Source: Lethocerus indicus
Lineage: Eukaryota > Arthropoda > Insecta > Hemiptera > Belostomatidae
Direction of reading: 5' to 3'
Assembly: GCA_019843655.1 (NCBI GenBank)
Contig: JACDQD010000005.1
Coordinates: 3,623,575-3,687,574 of the forward strand
DNA length: 64,000 nucleotides
The position numbers were made by a program, and so were the translations under genes. Under the pieces are notes generated by a model, which did no database searches, was not told where the DNA came from, and worked only from the letters and a program-made list of their open reading frames with translations. Shown piece by piece: positions 11,734 to 26,000 of the stretch. Numbering within the stretch: position 1 is the stretch's first letter; every line of letters starts with the position of its first letter.

Positions 11734-12629
11734 AAAAGACGAAACCAGCGAGAGGAGACGGAAACACACGAAATCTACGGTACTCCAACCCTCGCATGGT
11801 TGCGAGGTATTATAAACTTGCAACAAGATACTTACAGGGACTGCTTCAAGTACTGCCGTAACAAAGATGAATTGAACGAGCATTTTTGCCCTGAAAACCG
11901 TTTGCCAATACTTAGATTTTGTGAGGTATCCGAGGTTAATATAACTTTTGTTTGTTCCCGAACGTCGGAAAACATTCGTCTCAAGTGCAAACTCCTGTCC
12001 TCATATTTAGTCTCATCTCTCTCTCTGAATTACTAGAAGTGCCAGAAAGGGATGACTAGTCGAAAATACTCTAGCTAAAATGGATAAAATCGTACAGGGG
12101 TTGAAATATAACAAATGGCGACAGGAATTATCCCGGTTTTATTTAAACTACACTCCATTATAGCCTCGTTGGGTTGACGCATCATTGTCAGTTTTAACCC
12201 TGTGAAATTGTTGCGTTTGGAGGACGGCTGAGAGGTCTGCGACCCATAAAGGAAGACTGAAAAGACCAAGGCTGCGACCACAACAGGTCTCTTCTTTGTA
12301 TCAATGGAGATGCTATCGCCGGTCGCCGGTGTACACTTTTTCAAACGGGCCTTTCCAACCTTGCCAACCTCAATAGCCAGATCTTCGGCCGAGATACAGG
12401 CGATGCGCCAATCTATATCTCTTCGGTGTGTTGTTAATATGCGGGCAATGACAAAGTCGTAAAAATAAACTGTCCTGTCGAGAGTGTTCTGATCGTGCTG
12501 AAGGACTTTAAAGATTTAAATGGATGGTTGAACAGCACCCAAAGAAAACCGGAATCGGACCGAATTTCTCCTGAAATGGGTAACTCTAGCTCATAATCGA
12601 CAGTAGCATTCAGTCCGTGCCGGTTAATC

Positions 12630-12665
12630 GTTGTGACGATGGCGAGGAACTGAAACCGGTTTAGC
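12630..12665 (+). repeat. Diverged relative of the hammerhead/PLE motif
   Basis: Contains GACGATGGCGAGGAACTG, then AAACCGGTTTAGC. It shares TGGCGAG, GAAACCGGT and TAGC spacing with the family, but the stem II pairing is lost and C3 reads T. Resembles the copy at 15684-15718, suggesting a second, older subfamily. Confidence 0.35.
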
Positions 12666-13388
12666 ATATCGGAGAAAACAAGGGAAAGATGAGTCTCGGA
12701 GATAATTAGACTAAATTAATCATCTTTAAGCGACCTCAATCTGCCGAAATAATATGTTTACCTGCGCTCATCTATAGGCAGTTAAATTTATAATTAAAAG
12801 CCTTCGGGAAAATAGAATATTAACGACAGCCCTGTCAATTAATTGTGACGGTTTGCCTATTCCCACGGCATCCGGGCGCCGCAGGAACTCTGCATATTGT
12901 CCCCGGCACAATGAGAACTATTCCGTAACGAAATTGGCCAACGCTTGCCGGGGTATCGTCCCATTTAGATGCGCCAGACCGAACAATGGAGTTTATATCT
13001 CAGGTTCTCTGAATAAAAAGAGTGAAACAATTCAGTGCAGAAAAATGTTTCTTTAAGATCTGCACGTACTTTCAAACAAGTTTAATCCGACTAATAATCT
13101 GACGCGATTTTTTTACCGGAAAAATCTTGAAGGAAGTGTCGGCTTTCCATTTTTTTTTTTAAATTCAATTTTCCATAACTCGTGCGTCTCATGTCGAAAG
13201 CGAAAGCTAAACAAATTTCGGCTTGCGCTACTCATATAGTACGGTAATTTATCCGTGTCCTGTTCACATGAATTCAGGGAAACCTACATACGAGGAGGTG
13301 AGTATTTCAAACTATTCTATAGTTACGGATTATTAAATATAAAATATTAAATAAATATGTATTATTAATTATTGGTGGAAATTTGGGA

Positions 13389-13603
13389 TGGATTCAGGGG
13401 TGGAAAATGATGAGCTGCACCTCTAAGTCTTCTTCATTCCTCATCTTATAAAGACTTCTTCGTGAGGTCATAACAGTTTTGTATTTTACAGAATGCTTGC
13501 GTACAGTTGCTCTCGATGGATTCTGAAATGGAAAAAACCAGACCTGTATATTTTTGCGAGCTGCACCTCTCAATCTTCTTCGTCCCTCATCTCATAAAGT
13601 GAT
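13389..13603 (+). repeat. Imperfect direct duplication
   Basis: TGGATTC...TGGAAAA and GAGCTGCACCTCT...TCTTCTTC...CCTCAT.T.ATAAAG occur twice, the second segment at about 13412-13453 and 13558-13599 (spacing about 146). The two copies differ by several substitutions, so this is an old local duplication of unknown origin. Confidence 0.45.
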
Positions 13604-15683
13604 CTCATAAGGAAGAAGTATATGGTTCAGTATTAGAAATATAAATATGAAAGAATGATACAGAGTACTTCGCTATAAGGATGGCTAGTGACGACCAGCG
13701 ATGGTATCACTGTATACCATCAACGAAAAGTATGCCAGGCGTGCGTGGCCATAGTTGCACAAGGGCGAGACAGAAAAAACATAATTTTCTATTCCAATTT
13801 TCTCCGGCTGACCCGAAGTGCGGGCGGGTATCGACGGCTGGCACGTTTCCACCGGCCCGATGTATATGCCCTGAATAGACAATGAATAGACCGGTGAAAT
13901 ATACAACACGGGCACACGGTCTCGGTGCCCAGCCAACGCCTCCTGAATTCGGTATCGGTTCGAGCGGAGCTTCTCCATGTGAAAATCTCTCCGCTTCCAT
14001 CTCACTCTTTCTCCCTCCCACCTCCGCCTGTCTCCGCGTCCCTCTCTCTCTCTCTCTCTCTTTCTCTCTCGCCGCACGCTCGTTTCTTGGATCGGGGGGC
14101 GGTCGGTTCGAGAGCGGAGAGAACTGGTTCGTTCAGAGAATGGAGACGACAGAATGGGACGGAGAAGCGATGGAGCATTGACCCGCTCGCTTTTCTCATA
14201 GGCGGTTTCACAAACTAGCATAGAAGATGTATCGACCAATCGACTGGCTTTGGACGTTAAAAAGCCACAGTTTAAATCGCTGCGAGTAGAAGATTTAAAT
14301 CTTACTTACTTCACCACATTAGATGTGTGTATTACCCTAACAAATTTCAACATATAATACTATATAACAACATAAAATATAGTATATATTGATTTGATTG
14401 TTGTACTCCCATGTAATATACTAATATTTTTGTCATTATACGTACATACACATATTAATACCAGACAAAAAACCAAAAAAATTGCAATTTACTCAAAGTT
14501 AAAAAAATGAGGGTGTGTTTATTATTAATAGATTGACATACATCTAAATTATAAAGCCACTTACGTCCAACATTTATTTATCCTTACTTTTATCATATTT
14601 TAATATTAGTTGTAATTCCGAGTATACAATGTATTCCAAAGGGTGTGTCTTACAATCAAGGTTTGTAGGCGTTCACGTAACCTACGGTAACGAGAAAAAT
14701 AAAAAAGATAAATTTCTGTCGAAGGTCAGTGGGCGATACAGCGTAAATTAATGTTTGCCATTCATGACGTCAAATAGCGCCACGATTAGGTACGCCGTTT
14801 ATAAATTGGTATTGATAAAAATAACAGGTTGTAATTGCGATGCCAACCAGTTTGCACGGCGGGCAACGACTGCATTAACTACCGTTCTCGTAGTTAATAT
14901 TTAAAATAAAAAGTTATACATGTATATTTTGTATTAAATTTCGTTAAACATTAATGTTAAAACATAATATTATATTACTGGATTACGTTATACCGTACGT
15001 TTAAAAATGTGTAGTCAACAGAAATCCAATTTCCAGGTATCCTGACTGTAAATATAAGTATCTGATTATATCTATTTTTTTTAAATAGCCGATCATTATT
15101 GGGAAGAGCGTATTCCTTTTAAAAGGAGAACCTCTTGAAATTTCACCAAGACAAAAAGTATCCTTTGAAAAAAGTCCGGGGAGACTGCAGTGGTCGAGGA
15201 GAGGCGACGACCTAACCGTGACCCCGCCTCAACCAAACTCCTTCACTTCGTTATCCCCTAGCTATCTTTTGTACTTCTATTGTACTGCCGAATACAATAA
15301 GACGCAGGGTGGGGGGGTTGGCTTTACAATGGGCCCAACAATAGGCCGAAAAGAGGAGTCATTGTTTATACGTGTGACTCCTTTTCGGGCCCACAGCAGA
15401 ACGGAGATAATTGAATCGCGCGGAGCTCGTCCCCCGCTGCCGACAGAAGGAACGCCCGAGGGATAATCATAGTGTAGATTCGATCGGCGGTCACAGTGGT
15501 ACAGCCGGCAGTAACTGTGCTCACGTGATGCTTCATCGATACCCACGAATTAGTGATATTCCGAACCCTCGCCATCTTAAAAATATTGTATTCATTTCGA
15601 TTGTGGCGTTGTGGAACATCAAGCTTGTAGTTTTCTCTCTCTGTATTCACCCGAGTTATTTTCGTCCGGTACTTATTGTACCA

Positions 15684-15718
15684 CCGGACCGGTTTCAATT
15701 TCTCGCCATTGTCAGCTC
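15684..15718 (-). repeat. Diverged hammerhead/PLE motif relative
   Basis: On the minus strand: GAGCTGACAATGGCGAGAAA, then TTGAAACCGGTC. It keeps TGGCGAG and GAAACCGGTC but the core reads CTGACAA (G8 changed) and stem II does not pair. A degenerate copy of the second subfamily. Confidence 0.35.
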
Positions 15719-18700
15719 CGTAATATAATGAGGTAATTACGCGATAGGTCATCTTTCCAGGCTGTCACTACATGAATAGCAACAGTAATGTTTTTGTATT
15801 TTCAACGTTATTTTCCCCAAAACGGCGGGGCCGATTCTGAAATCGCGTAGTAATAAAACCGATTCATTCATAATTCTTTCGAAATTGTTTTGTGTGCAAA
15901 GTAAAATAGGCGATGATAACCTCCGGTTCGTTGCAAACCTGGCATTTTAAATCAAAGGTCTCGTGACATTTCAGTACTTGCTCCGGTTGAATCATTGATT
16001 GACGATAGCCGGAAATCCATTCATCTTTGGACAAAAGGCAATTTTGTTTTCCCCTTAACCTCTTTCGGACGGTGAATCAGAAAATCGAAAATATCGGTCG
16101 GACGGATCATCATTATTTATACGGGGTTATTTTCACAGTTGAAACGAATGTACGAGACGCCTCTATTATGCAGTCCGAAGATTGGTCCGATGGTTATATA
16201 AGAGCATAATCCGAGATTGAAGGAAACTTGGGCTGGCGGGGTGCATTGGCTCCGATCGGCGCTGCACACTTTCCCGCCTACTTTCCAACTTTCTAGATGT
16301 TCCTAGCCCACTAATAGACACGGTTCCCTCCACTGGTACCCGTCCCGGGATAAGAACCCTCGGGGGACGCCGGGGGTGCTAACTGAACCCTAAGCTCGCG
16401 ATAATTACTTGCCGACGCATAAAATAGCCACCGTCTGAATTTGATTTTAGTGCAGACTGGTGGTAAATATTTATTTACAGGAAATTCTATGCACATCAAA
16501 GTCTGCCTGCAGCTCCAATCTATTCATTCCTGCCCCGTTCCCCAACCTTTCGTCCTGATCGGCCGAATAACGGTAAATAATAATTTGACAGAGGACATTA
16601 GCGGCGAACGATATTGAGGAACCGAGCGGGGTTGGCCGGAAGGGCGGCCGACGTCGCCCTAAGTCGGAAGGCCGGCCCGGGCTAAGGCTGAACAGGCGGT
16701 CGGCATTGGTTTTAATTTTCGATTTCCATGTTGAACCGATTATTCAGGAAGACCGTCGAAAAATGAGGCCGTCCGGCGGGCCGAATTGGGAGCGCCAATT
16801 TATTAATAATCGGTGGGGAGGGACAGTCGCCGCCTCTAGTTAATTATCAGACATCGGTCATTATATCAAATTTTATAATACAATCCAATGATAAATCTGC
16901 TTACATAATGCAGGCGGTTTCGTCGCCCTCAATAGGAGGATAATTGGCCAAATTTAAATCGGCGCTTAACCGGTCAAATTGGAAGGTCGCCATTTGCATA
17001 CCGATAATATGCGAGGACAAATTATTATTATATGAATCCACTTTGGTCTTCTGACCCATTTATCGGTTATATACATGTAGGCCGTATTTTGTAGGCTGTT
17101 TTACTACGTGGCTCCGCGACGTTCTATGAGCGTTGCGACCTTCTGTATCCACCCGCTCATTTGTTCCTACGCACTGTTCCTGTTCCTGAGAACGATTAAA
17201 TACTACTTCTTGAAACAGCTCTATACCTCAATAAGTAACACGGTGATACACTGGGGGAACAGACCAATCATACCTCGCACACCCCCGTATAAACCTTTAA
17301 CAACTAGATATTATGTTGTGTGGAGTATTTTCTTAATTTAATCAGGCTCATAATCATAATTTTCTGCGATCGATCCAACAACGAGGAATATATATTGGGA
17401 ATTGTTTTAATAATTTCTTTCCTGTAATGTTTTATCTACTGGCCAAGGGGAGGACTCGAGTTCATCGCAACTTATTAATTCTCCCCTCCAAATCACGACT
17501 TCGTTTGTGATTTGAAAGATATATTTTCCGGATTATTCCTTAACAAATTAAACAGACAATTATGTAAGCGTTTATTCAACGTGACTTAGAACGTGACTGA
17601 TGAGCGAAGGCGGTGAAAGCGTCCGGCCATGATCACTTTCTTTTGTTGACGTTCTAATTCTGGGAAAACGAAGGGGGTTGTGGGGGTGAAGGGGGGCAAA
17701 TATATTTCCATGACATTTCCTCAGATCCAAACTTCGATAGGGAGCGTTCAGCTTATCGCCAATTGGAGAAAATGATCTGGTTATGACGCATTGGTTGACT
17801 CACGATTGTAACTTCACAGTGGCGCCAGATCGGGCCGCAAAAAATCGATTTAAAATAAATAATAAATAAAAATCGGTGTCCGGGCAATAATTTTTAATAT
17901 TCGCTGCGAAAGTGTACTGATTCATGTGAGACTCTGTTTCACGACAATATATATAAGCCTAAAATGTTACGTAGTGCGTAGTATTGATTAAAGAAGAAAA
18001 GGTCACTTCATTTATATCGTTCCAGTTTCAGACAGGAAAAAGGAATTGATTGACAGTTTTTAATGTGACAGATCATTCATGCGTATAGAGCAATCTTGTA
18101 GGCAATTATTTAAAATTATTACTACTCGAAGAGCTCGACCGATTTCTGAGAAATCCATTTTTCAACATTAAGGCGTGTGCCTCTATCCCGCGGCGTGGAA
18201 AACTGGAACGAAGGACACGACGGGAAGTTGGTTATTTTTTCGTTTTTGAAAAATTTAAATGAAGCCAAACGGAGAAGTAGTAGTAAAGCCTGTAGTATTA
18301 TGATAGGGAGTGACCTCGATACAGTGGCCAACAGTCATCGTCATCAAGGTTAACCAGAAGCAATGAAAGAGCAAACCAGCCCCTCGGTTGTCCAGTTTCG
18401 GTTTTTTGCCGACCAATTTTTTTTTGCTAAGGTCATTAGGAGGTTATTTCAACGACGATTCCACCCTGATTGAGGATTAGATCCTCAATTCGGAAATATA
18501 TGAAAGTATATATCAAATACTGTATTCAATATATATTCAAGTTAGTATTTGGTTCAGAGTCGGGATACATATTTTTTGTTTATTAGATGGCCAATTCGCT
18601 ACTTCCCTCTTAGAAATCGGAGGCGATCGATCAAGGGAGGAGTTTTTCAATGTCGCCAACAATTCCGGCAGGCTTACCCTTGAAAAACCTTAAACCGCTT

Positions 18701-20758
18701 CTAGGACGAATATATCCCAAGACCGGAGTAACATGTAGTAAGAAAACGCGTTTGGTTTTATCGATTTACTCCACAATCAGAGTGATATAAAGACTGCCTC
18801 TATAAAGAAATAACTTGACAAAGTAAATATCAGACCAGCCGTTTTCTTCAAAAATAATTGGCTCGTACAGTGCCTCCTGCATTTGAGTAAAAGGACTTTC
18901 TTTTCCGGGCCATCTGCACCGCGGCTCGACGCGTCATCTATTCAGCAACAGAAACTGCATAACTTCATTGAATAATTTAACATCGATACTGTAAACGCCA
19001 GTTCAGTTTTTTCGTTAATACGATTCCAGAAGGAATACAAGATTTAGTTCATCACAATCTTAAAGTGATACGATAGGCACAGATGTCTCTCGATTGTACA
19101 ATCAGTGACGCAAAGTTATGAAGATGATAAAACTGGATTATTATGTAAACTTATGCTAGATTTACCATAAGTACAATGTAATTATGATAGGGTTAATATT
19201 TTGTAAGCAGTATTAAAACTATAATGGCGCTGTTATAAAAAGAGAACGGAGAAATTACTGACGTACAACAAAAAATGTTAGACAACAACACAAATTTAAA
19301 TATTTTTCTTATTCAAATAATCTAATATGAAAATAGTGGTTTATATATTTCATAAAAAATAATACTCCATTCTGTCATACTAATCCTTTCCTGAATGTTC
19401 CTCTGTCCTCGGAAACCTGTAAGGAATTCAAGCACAAAAAATGGTCGCGCGTTTCTTCTGTTCATCTACAGTAGGGGGCCCAAGGACCCATTGTTTTGCC
19501 CCTTAATTACGTCCCCATCGTACTATACTTACTACGGTATGGGTGAAGTTAACCTTGATTTAGTTTTTTAATGGAATTCCTTTGTCAGAATCAGGAAAGG
19601 GTTAGTAAAGCACGCCTGTCTTTAAAACAGAAAAGGATTTAGTTGTATGAATATAAAAAAAAGAGATAATTACAAAAAGATATAACCGTAATAATAATTT
19701 ATAATGAAATCAAATAACAGTAAGACAGTGCTGTACATGCACTGGAGTTAAATAAGGAAAGTGCAGTACCAAGTGCCCGTTGCAATTCACATTCCGCTCT
19801 TCTGCATATTTATGCTTGTGTCAGTCTACGTGACCGAAATATGCAGCTTGGCACGAGACCTGCCAAATAGCCATTATAAATTGACGTGATGACGCAAAAA
19901 ACCTGTTGATTTGTGACTGAATCGCTTGAAATTTACAAGGCGGTGGCACTGAGAACTGGTTTAATAAAATCGGTTATAAATTTACGTTTTATTAATTATT
20001 CAATACAGTATCGAAGGTAAAATGTAAACTTCGAAGGCAAAATGACTGACTAATGTTGGTGTGTATTGAAAAAATTTAGAAAAAAAAGTTGAAATTTTGT
20101 TCCACACTGATGAGGACTCGCTTCCTTCTTTGGCAGTTATTGTGACAAACGGAACAATATACAAGAAAAATACAGAAATCTTTGGGGTAATCCAGATTTA
20201 TTCCGTTGCTTATTAATACGAATTTTGAATTACCAAGTTATCAAAATGATGACATCACGCGATCGGTTTGGAATTCTTGGGGTTTTTTTTTATCCACCGC
20301 CGAAAGAAACGAAAGCACGTACAACCGCGGGCGGCGCCGGCGAAGCCCTGTTCTGTGGATACGGTTGGTTTCGTGTCAGCCAGAAAAGGAAAACTGAGAG
20401 TTACAATTGCACCAATTTCATTCTGAAATAAAAGAATCTGCGACGGTGGAAGTCTGCAGGTAAGTGGCCGAGCACGGGGAAAAGTTCTTCTGCCCAGAAG
20501 CGCATCTAAGTGCCCGCGATTTGGTCCTGAACGCGTCTGTTTTACCGTGACCAAACTTATCGAGGAGTGTGCAGAAATCGACTAAAAGGTATAGCTATAT
20601 CTCGGAATCAATATCGCTATTATAAACATCTTATTATCTGACAATAATAAATTTGACATCAGAAACAAATTTATTGCCCCAAAAATTATACCCAAAAGAT
20701 ATTTTTCTAAAGAATAAAAAATGTTATAAAAATGCTGTACACATAACGTCGTTTAGGT

Positions 20759-20830
20759 CAGCGGTTTCCAAACTGTGGGGCGTGCCCCTTGCGAAACTGT
20801 TACAAGGGAGGTTGATAAAAAAAATATAAT
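20759..20830 (+). mobile_element. Probable hAT transposon end, fragment
   Basis: CAGCGGTTTCCAAACTGTGG, then GGCGTGCCCC, closely matches the usual hAT/Charlie-type terminus (CAGNGGTTCNCAAACT...). No matching inverted end or 8-bp duplication was found in the following few hundred bases, so only one end is recognised. Confidence 0.45.
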
Positions 20831-21884
20831 TTTTGAATACAAACAAAATCAAATTTGAACTAAAAAACAAGCCCAAAGATTAATTGTTGGACCGAATAAA
20901 TAATAGGACCAGGATTTATTGCCAAAAGTATTCCAAAATAAAAAATTAAATACAAAGCGAAAATCTGATAGCAAACAATTAAATTTACTCATTTTATGAT
21001 CTCTCCTAACTGGTGTATTATTATTGATAGTTTTTTCTTTTAGCTCATTCTCCGTTCCGGGCCAACACTGCCTGGGTGACTAGTTCTATAACCTTACATT
21101 CTCGACTAATTTGCTCATCTCCATCGTTGGCCAACCTTCGTTAGGAACATTTCGTTTCCCCGCTTTCGAGCACAGCTCCCTATCTACAGAAAGGCTTAAG
21201 CCAATTGTCTGGAGAATAGTTGGAAAAGTTATTAGCGTTGATAGTCCGCCCCCATTTTCGGGGAGATTGATGAAAACGGCGATTACGCGTTCAAGAATGT
21301 CGAGCGAAGGCCGCCGCGGGGAGGACGTCAAGAAGAAACGTGAAGAAACACGTGTGGGCACAGTTAGTTTATTTCTCTTTTTCTCCGCTGTCAAGGCCTT
21401 TCCGTTGGGCCGACGAAATTTATTTAGAAGGAAGAACCCGTCGACCAGGGCGTAGCTGTTTCGGCCTCCAAGTTGGGCTTTGTCTGTCAGTATCCCCCCG
21501 ACCGAGCTCGGCAGGAACTCGCGCCGTCGCCATAAGGGCGTGTTCGGAATAGGGCAAGAAAAAAAAATTCATCCCAGTAAAACTCCCTGCTATTATTTAC
21601 CGTTAATCCGGCTGGCGTATATGGCCAAAGCTGTTATTAGGCTTTTTGGGAATAAAAGGACAAAAATGCCATGTTGTCCGACGTATTAACATCGTAATGT
21701 ATTCATGTCTAACATTGAGTACTGACTTTGCCGTTTAATACAGTAATAACTTAGGATAAAAAATAAAATTGAATAAAACAAAATTAATATTGGTATTGGC
21801 GATATAGGTGACCTTGACCTCGAATTTTTGACCGATTTAAATTTTAACCGAGTTAGGGGGTCCTAGCGGGCAGCAAAAAATATA

Positions 21885-22705
21885 TGTACTTAACTAAAGT
21901 TCGTTGACTGCACTTACACCGATAAACTAGCGCCCCCCCGAGTGTGGTGCGGAAATGTACTTAACTAAAGTTCGTTGGGTAAACTTGCATCGATAAACTA
22001 GCGCCCCCAAGAGTGTGGTGCGGAAATGTACTTAACTAAAGTTCGTTGGGTAAACTTGCACCGATAAACTAGCGCCCCCAAGAGTGTGGTGCGGAAATGT
22101 ACTTAACTAAAGTTCGTTGGGTAAACTTGCACCGATAAACTAGCGCCCCCTGAGCGTGGTGCGGAAATGTACTTAACTAAAGTTCGTTCGGTGCACTTGC
22201 ACCGATAAACTAGCGCCCCCTTGAGTGTGGTGCGGAAATGTACTTAACTAAAGTTCGTTGGGTAAACTTGCACCGATAAACTAGCGCCCCCTGAGCGTGG
22301 TGCGGAAATGTACTTAACTAAAGTTCGTTCGGTGCACTTGCACCGATAAACTAACGCCCATGAGCGTGGTGCGGAAATGTACTTAACTAAAGTTCGTTGG
22401 GTGCACTTGCACCGATAAACTAGCGCCCCCTGAGTGTGGTGCGGAAATGTACTTAACTAAAGTTCGTTGGGTGCACTTGCACCGATAAACTAGCGCCCCC
22501 TTGAGTGTGGTGCGGAAATGTACTTAACTAAAGTTCGTTGGGTAAACTTGCACCGATAAACTAGCGCCCCCTGAGCGTGGTGCGGAAATGTACTTAACTA
22601 AAGTTCGTTCGGTGCACTTGCACCGATAAACTAGCGCCCCCCTGAGTGTGTTGCGGAACTGTGCTTAACTAAACTTCGATGGGTGCACTTGCACAGATTA
22701 ACTAG
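21885..22705 (+). repeat. Satellite array 1, ~70-bp unit, about 11.6 copies
   Basis: Copies begin GTACTTAACTAAAGTTCGTT at 21886, 21957, 22028, 22099, 22169, 22240, 22310, 22379, 22449, 22520, 22590, with a last diverged start at 22661. Spacing is 69-71 bp. Each unit holds CACCGATAAACTAGCGCCCC and GTGTGGTGCGGAAAT. Two subtypes alternate (GGGTAAACTTGCACC and GGTGCACTTGCACC; the second is a 6-bp inverted repeat), which points to higher-order copying. The last unit is diverged, as expected at an array edge. Confidence 0.95.
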
Positions 22706-22971
22706 ATTACTAAAAGTAAAGTTTTTTCAATAAATTTTGGATTAACAGGAAAAATTTTTATTATCATAAATACACAATACTAGATAGGTCTGCTGTCATA
22801 TTTGGAAGTCAGAACCTGATAGTTGTGACCAGTTGTGTGATCAAATATATATTTGACCAATAATCTGACAAAGATTAACAAAAGCCGATTAACAAAATCC
22901 CTCCCAACCCAAATGAGGCAAACGACATCCTCCAAATACACAATAACAAAAGATATATACACACATGACAA

Positions 22972-23095
22972 CCACCACAGTACAAGTGACAGTGACAGTG
23001 CAGTGAGAATGCCCAAAAAACATCCTGACTCTTTGGAAACAGAAACACACGAAATCGACTGTATTCCAACCACTCACAGACCACAAAATTCTAAA
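22972..23095 (+). mobile_element. Penelope-like terminal repeat with internal deletion
   Basis: ACAAGTGACAGTGACAGTGC, then AGTGAGAATGCCC, is followed directly by ACAGAAACACACGAAATC, then TATTCCAACC and CAGACCACAAAA. In the longer copies these two blocks are separated by the hammerhead motif, so here that part is deleted. It lies 270 bp downstream of satellite array 1, in the same relative order as at 49 kb. Confidence 0.5.
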
Positions 23096-26000
23096 TAATT
23101 CTATTATTTAGCAGCCAAAGGAATGAAGAAAGATACTGACATGTAGGTGGACATGACGACTCTCCTTGTGGTACACTAGATGTAACAAATAACATCGTCG
23201 TAAAGTATTATACTAATGTCAACGCAATAACAATGCTGCCGTGTCAATTGATGCAGAAATCTTATGGAAAAAAACTATTATTACCATTTATATTTTACCA
23301 AATGGGAAATCACGTGATGCTTATTCAGGCAGTTTTAGAACCACTTCCATGTACATGGAATTCTTATTACAATTACTTTTATGAGTGCACAATTCTCGGG
23401 ACCGTAAATAGTACCTGTAGGCAGAAGTGATACGAATTAGATACACGTGCATACGCTCTGTTTCTTTCTCTTTAGTGTCTGGAAGTTAGACGGGTGTCCT
23501 TGCAGTGTACTGTCCACATTGCTCTTCTGGAATGCGAGCCCAAGAGAGCTTAGCTCGAGCCATAGCCGTAGCTCCCTCGCTCCCTCCCTCCCTCGCTCCC
23601 TCCTCCCTCCCCTACTAACTAACTTGATTGCCTCGCCCAACGCTTATTTTAATTCTGTCTAGTTTCCAATACAAATTGGTGAATCCTGAACATGAGCTCA
23701 TGAATTTACTCGTAACATGTATGTAAGATTACTGTGAATGTTTAGATAGATAACATTTATTTAAGTGCGTAATTAAAATAACCGTAACCCTAAAGAAAAG
23801 ATAAATTTTATCTGTTTGAGACACAGTTTAATATAAATCGTTGTCGTAACAACCTAAACACTAAAGAATTAAATTAAATCAGGTCTTCCATTCAATTTTA
23901 TAGGTAAAAATTAATAATAGTAAGGTACCTTACGAATTTAGGTTATTATTATTTCGGGGTTAATTTGTATGGTTAGATTAAAATAGGATATTTAGCCTAA
24001 TTCAATATTCTAATTTACATCAAGATAACATGTGTATTTTAGTTATAGGAATAATTATATATTTATAATTATATTATTTAATCGGGGTTAGTAAAGGGGA
24101 AGGACTGTTTTGTATATAACTTTATTTCTTCATAGCACATAGTCCATAGGTAGATCCACTTGATCTTTTACAAAGGACTTTCAGGAATAGCAGTGTCGTT
24201 AATATTTGGAGAATATGGTGGAACAAAACCTAAACTCAACACAAAGCTTACAAAGGACTTGCAAAGACGGAAGATAAGCCAAGGTAATAATCAAGCGCTG
24301 GAGTTAAGCAAAAAGGAAAACAGAAGTACAGGAGGTCAAGGAAAAATAGTAGCGATGCCGGAACGGGCTCAGCATGCGGACAAAAGGCAAGTAGCAGGTA
24401 GCCCGCTGAATAATAATTTTATTAGTATTAAGACAAAATATTTCGGGAAATCAGCACGTTTTCACCAAATTTTCCGGTAGCCTTCAACGACTTTCCCAAT
24501 TTAACCTCAAACGAGAAACCGGATCGAGATTATCACTTCCCGAACTGTATTGCGATACGTTGGTGAGCAAGCGTTACACCGGAATTAGACCTTCGGGTTA
24601 AGAAGAAAGAAAAAAATATTCGGCCCCGAGGGTCACCTACTTTCGGTCCCAGGGCGCGCATTCCTCGCCACTTGCACAACACCAAGTTGCGACCGGCTTT
24701 TCGGAAATTGTTCAACCGGCGCTTCCGCGGAAAAACCTGCCCGCAGTACTTTGTCTCCGAGAGAAAAATTAAAAAAAAAATCATATTAGCCCGTACAACG
24801 GTGTACAGCCAAATAACGCGTTTTCTCTGTTAAATAAAACACTCGTAACCACTATTATGCTCCTCCAGTCTTCGGGAATGGCTGAAGGAGGCTCGAAAGC
24901 GAAGATGAAATAATTGCATTCTTCCCGGTCGTTCTGCGAAGTCATAAAACACGACCAAAACGTACAGAGTCGCCGATAGTATCTAGAAAGTCGTGAAATC
25001 GTAAAGATCCCCGAGCGATTAACTACTAATCCCATTTCTTTCGTGAAAAGTTTCACGCAAATGTACAGAAAACGGCGGAGGATTTCTCACAGATTAAGCG
25101 GTTATGTTCAGTGGTTTTAGAATGCGCGTCCCTCACTAGTATCTCACCTGTACTGAGTAAATTAGAAGAATAGAAAGTAGATGAATAGCGCGCTGTGACT
25201 AACATATTAGATCATCAGGTTTTCAGCTAACGCCCTTCTTGTCCTGCCCTAGGTTACAGGGCCCTCCTGCCTATCTATTACCAACAGTTTTATTAGTCAT
25301 AAGACCAATACCGGAATTATCCGATTGCCGATACTAATGGGTAACCGTGAATAGAAATGAGTGCCCATTGTCTTTTCCAAGTCCGACAACCTTCTGTTAA
25401 TGTTGTTATAATGAGCGATGCGAAACCGCGCTCTAAGTCTATTCCGGGATGGAGAAAAAAGTCGAGGAAATAGGAAGTTCCTCCCGCCTATAAGCTATGA
25501 AACAATCGGCTTCACGCCTGAATCGCCGCCAAAGTTCATTTCCCATTTCATCCCAATTCTTCCTCGAAGCGTCCCGCGATTTTTTCTTCGCATTAAAGCG
25601 CCGTCTCACGTTTATATACGCCGAAATAAACTTTCGAGATACAGTTTTGCGCTGTCAACGGTTCCTTGAGATATACAGCGTTATTCAAAACCGCACTTAA
25701 TGAACATTGGAAATAATTATGATGAATCTTGCAAAATGTTTAAATAAGAAATCCTTACACAAAGTGTACCTAGATATACTGCAATGCATAATTCATGAAT
25801 TATGAATGTTTCCAGAGTGTTTATCGTTTGAAAAATCAAAACTTATACCGCATATACCGTCCAAGGTATAGATATAGACTGAACGTGCTTTCGTTATCTT
25901 CCTCGACTTATTTATTAAAGATTCTCCCGAAAATACGAAAATTTTTTTTCGTTAAACTTATTTTAACGCAGCAGGCCGCGCGAAGGAAAGTTGAAAAATC

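Larger units (their letters stand above)
11521..11810. mobile_element. Foldback pair of Penelope-like terminal repeats
   Basis: The left arm (about 11524-11624) and right arm (about 11676-11790) are near reverse complements: CTCTCGCTGGTTTGAGC...GACGT on the left, ACGTC...CAGCGAGAGGAG on the right. Each contains the 37-nt hammerhead-like motif, on the minus strand left and plus strand right. The centre holds AGTGACAGTGACAG and GAGGATGCCC, also present in the other copies. Assignment to Penelope-like elements is by similarity of layout to the fragment at 33.9-34.5 kb, which carries GIY-YIG coding sequence. Confidence 0.6.
11811..20758. other. Intergenic DNA, no gene recognised
   Basis: Apart from the repeat relics listed separately, I see only a CT microsatellite at about 14042-14070 and AT-rich sequence. 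Open frames at 13.7-14.2 kb overlap the CT tract on both strands and look fortuitous. Confidence 0.4.

Noticed and set aside
20106..20130. CTGATGAGGACTCG, a hammerhead core-like string
   Set aside because: The following sequence lacks CGAAAC and stem II pairing.
21885..22705. Possible CRISPR-like array
   Set aside because: The whole ~70-bp unit is repeated with no unique spacers, and the genome is eukaryotic; this is a satellite.
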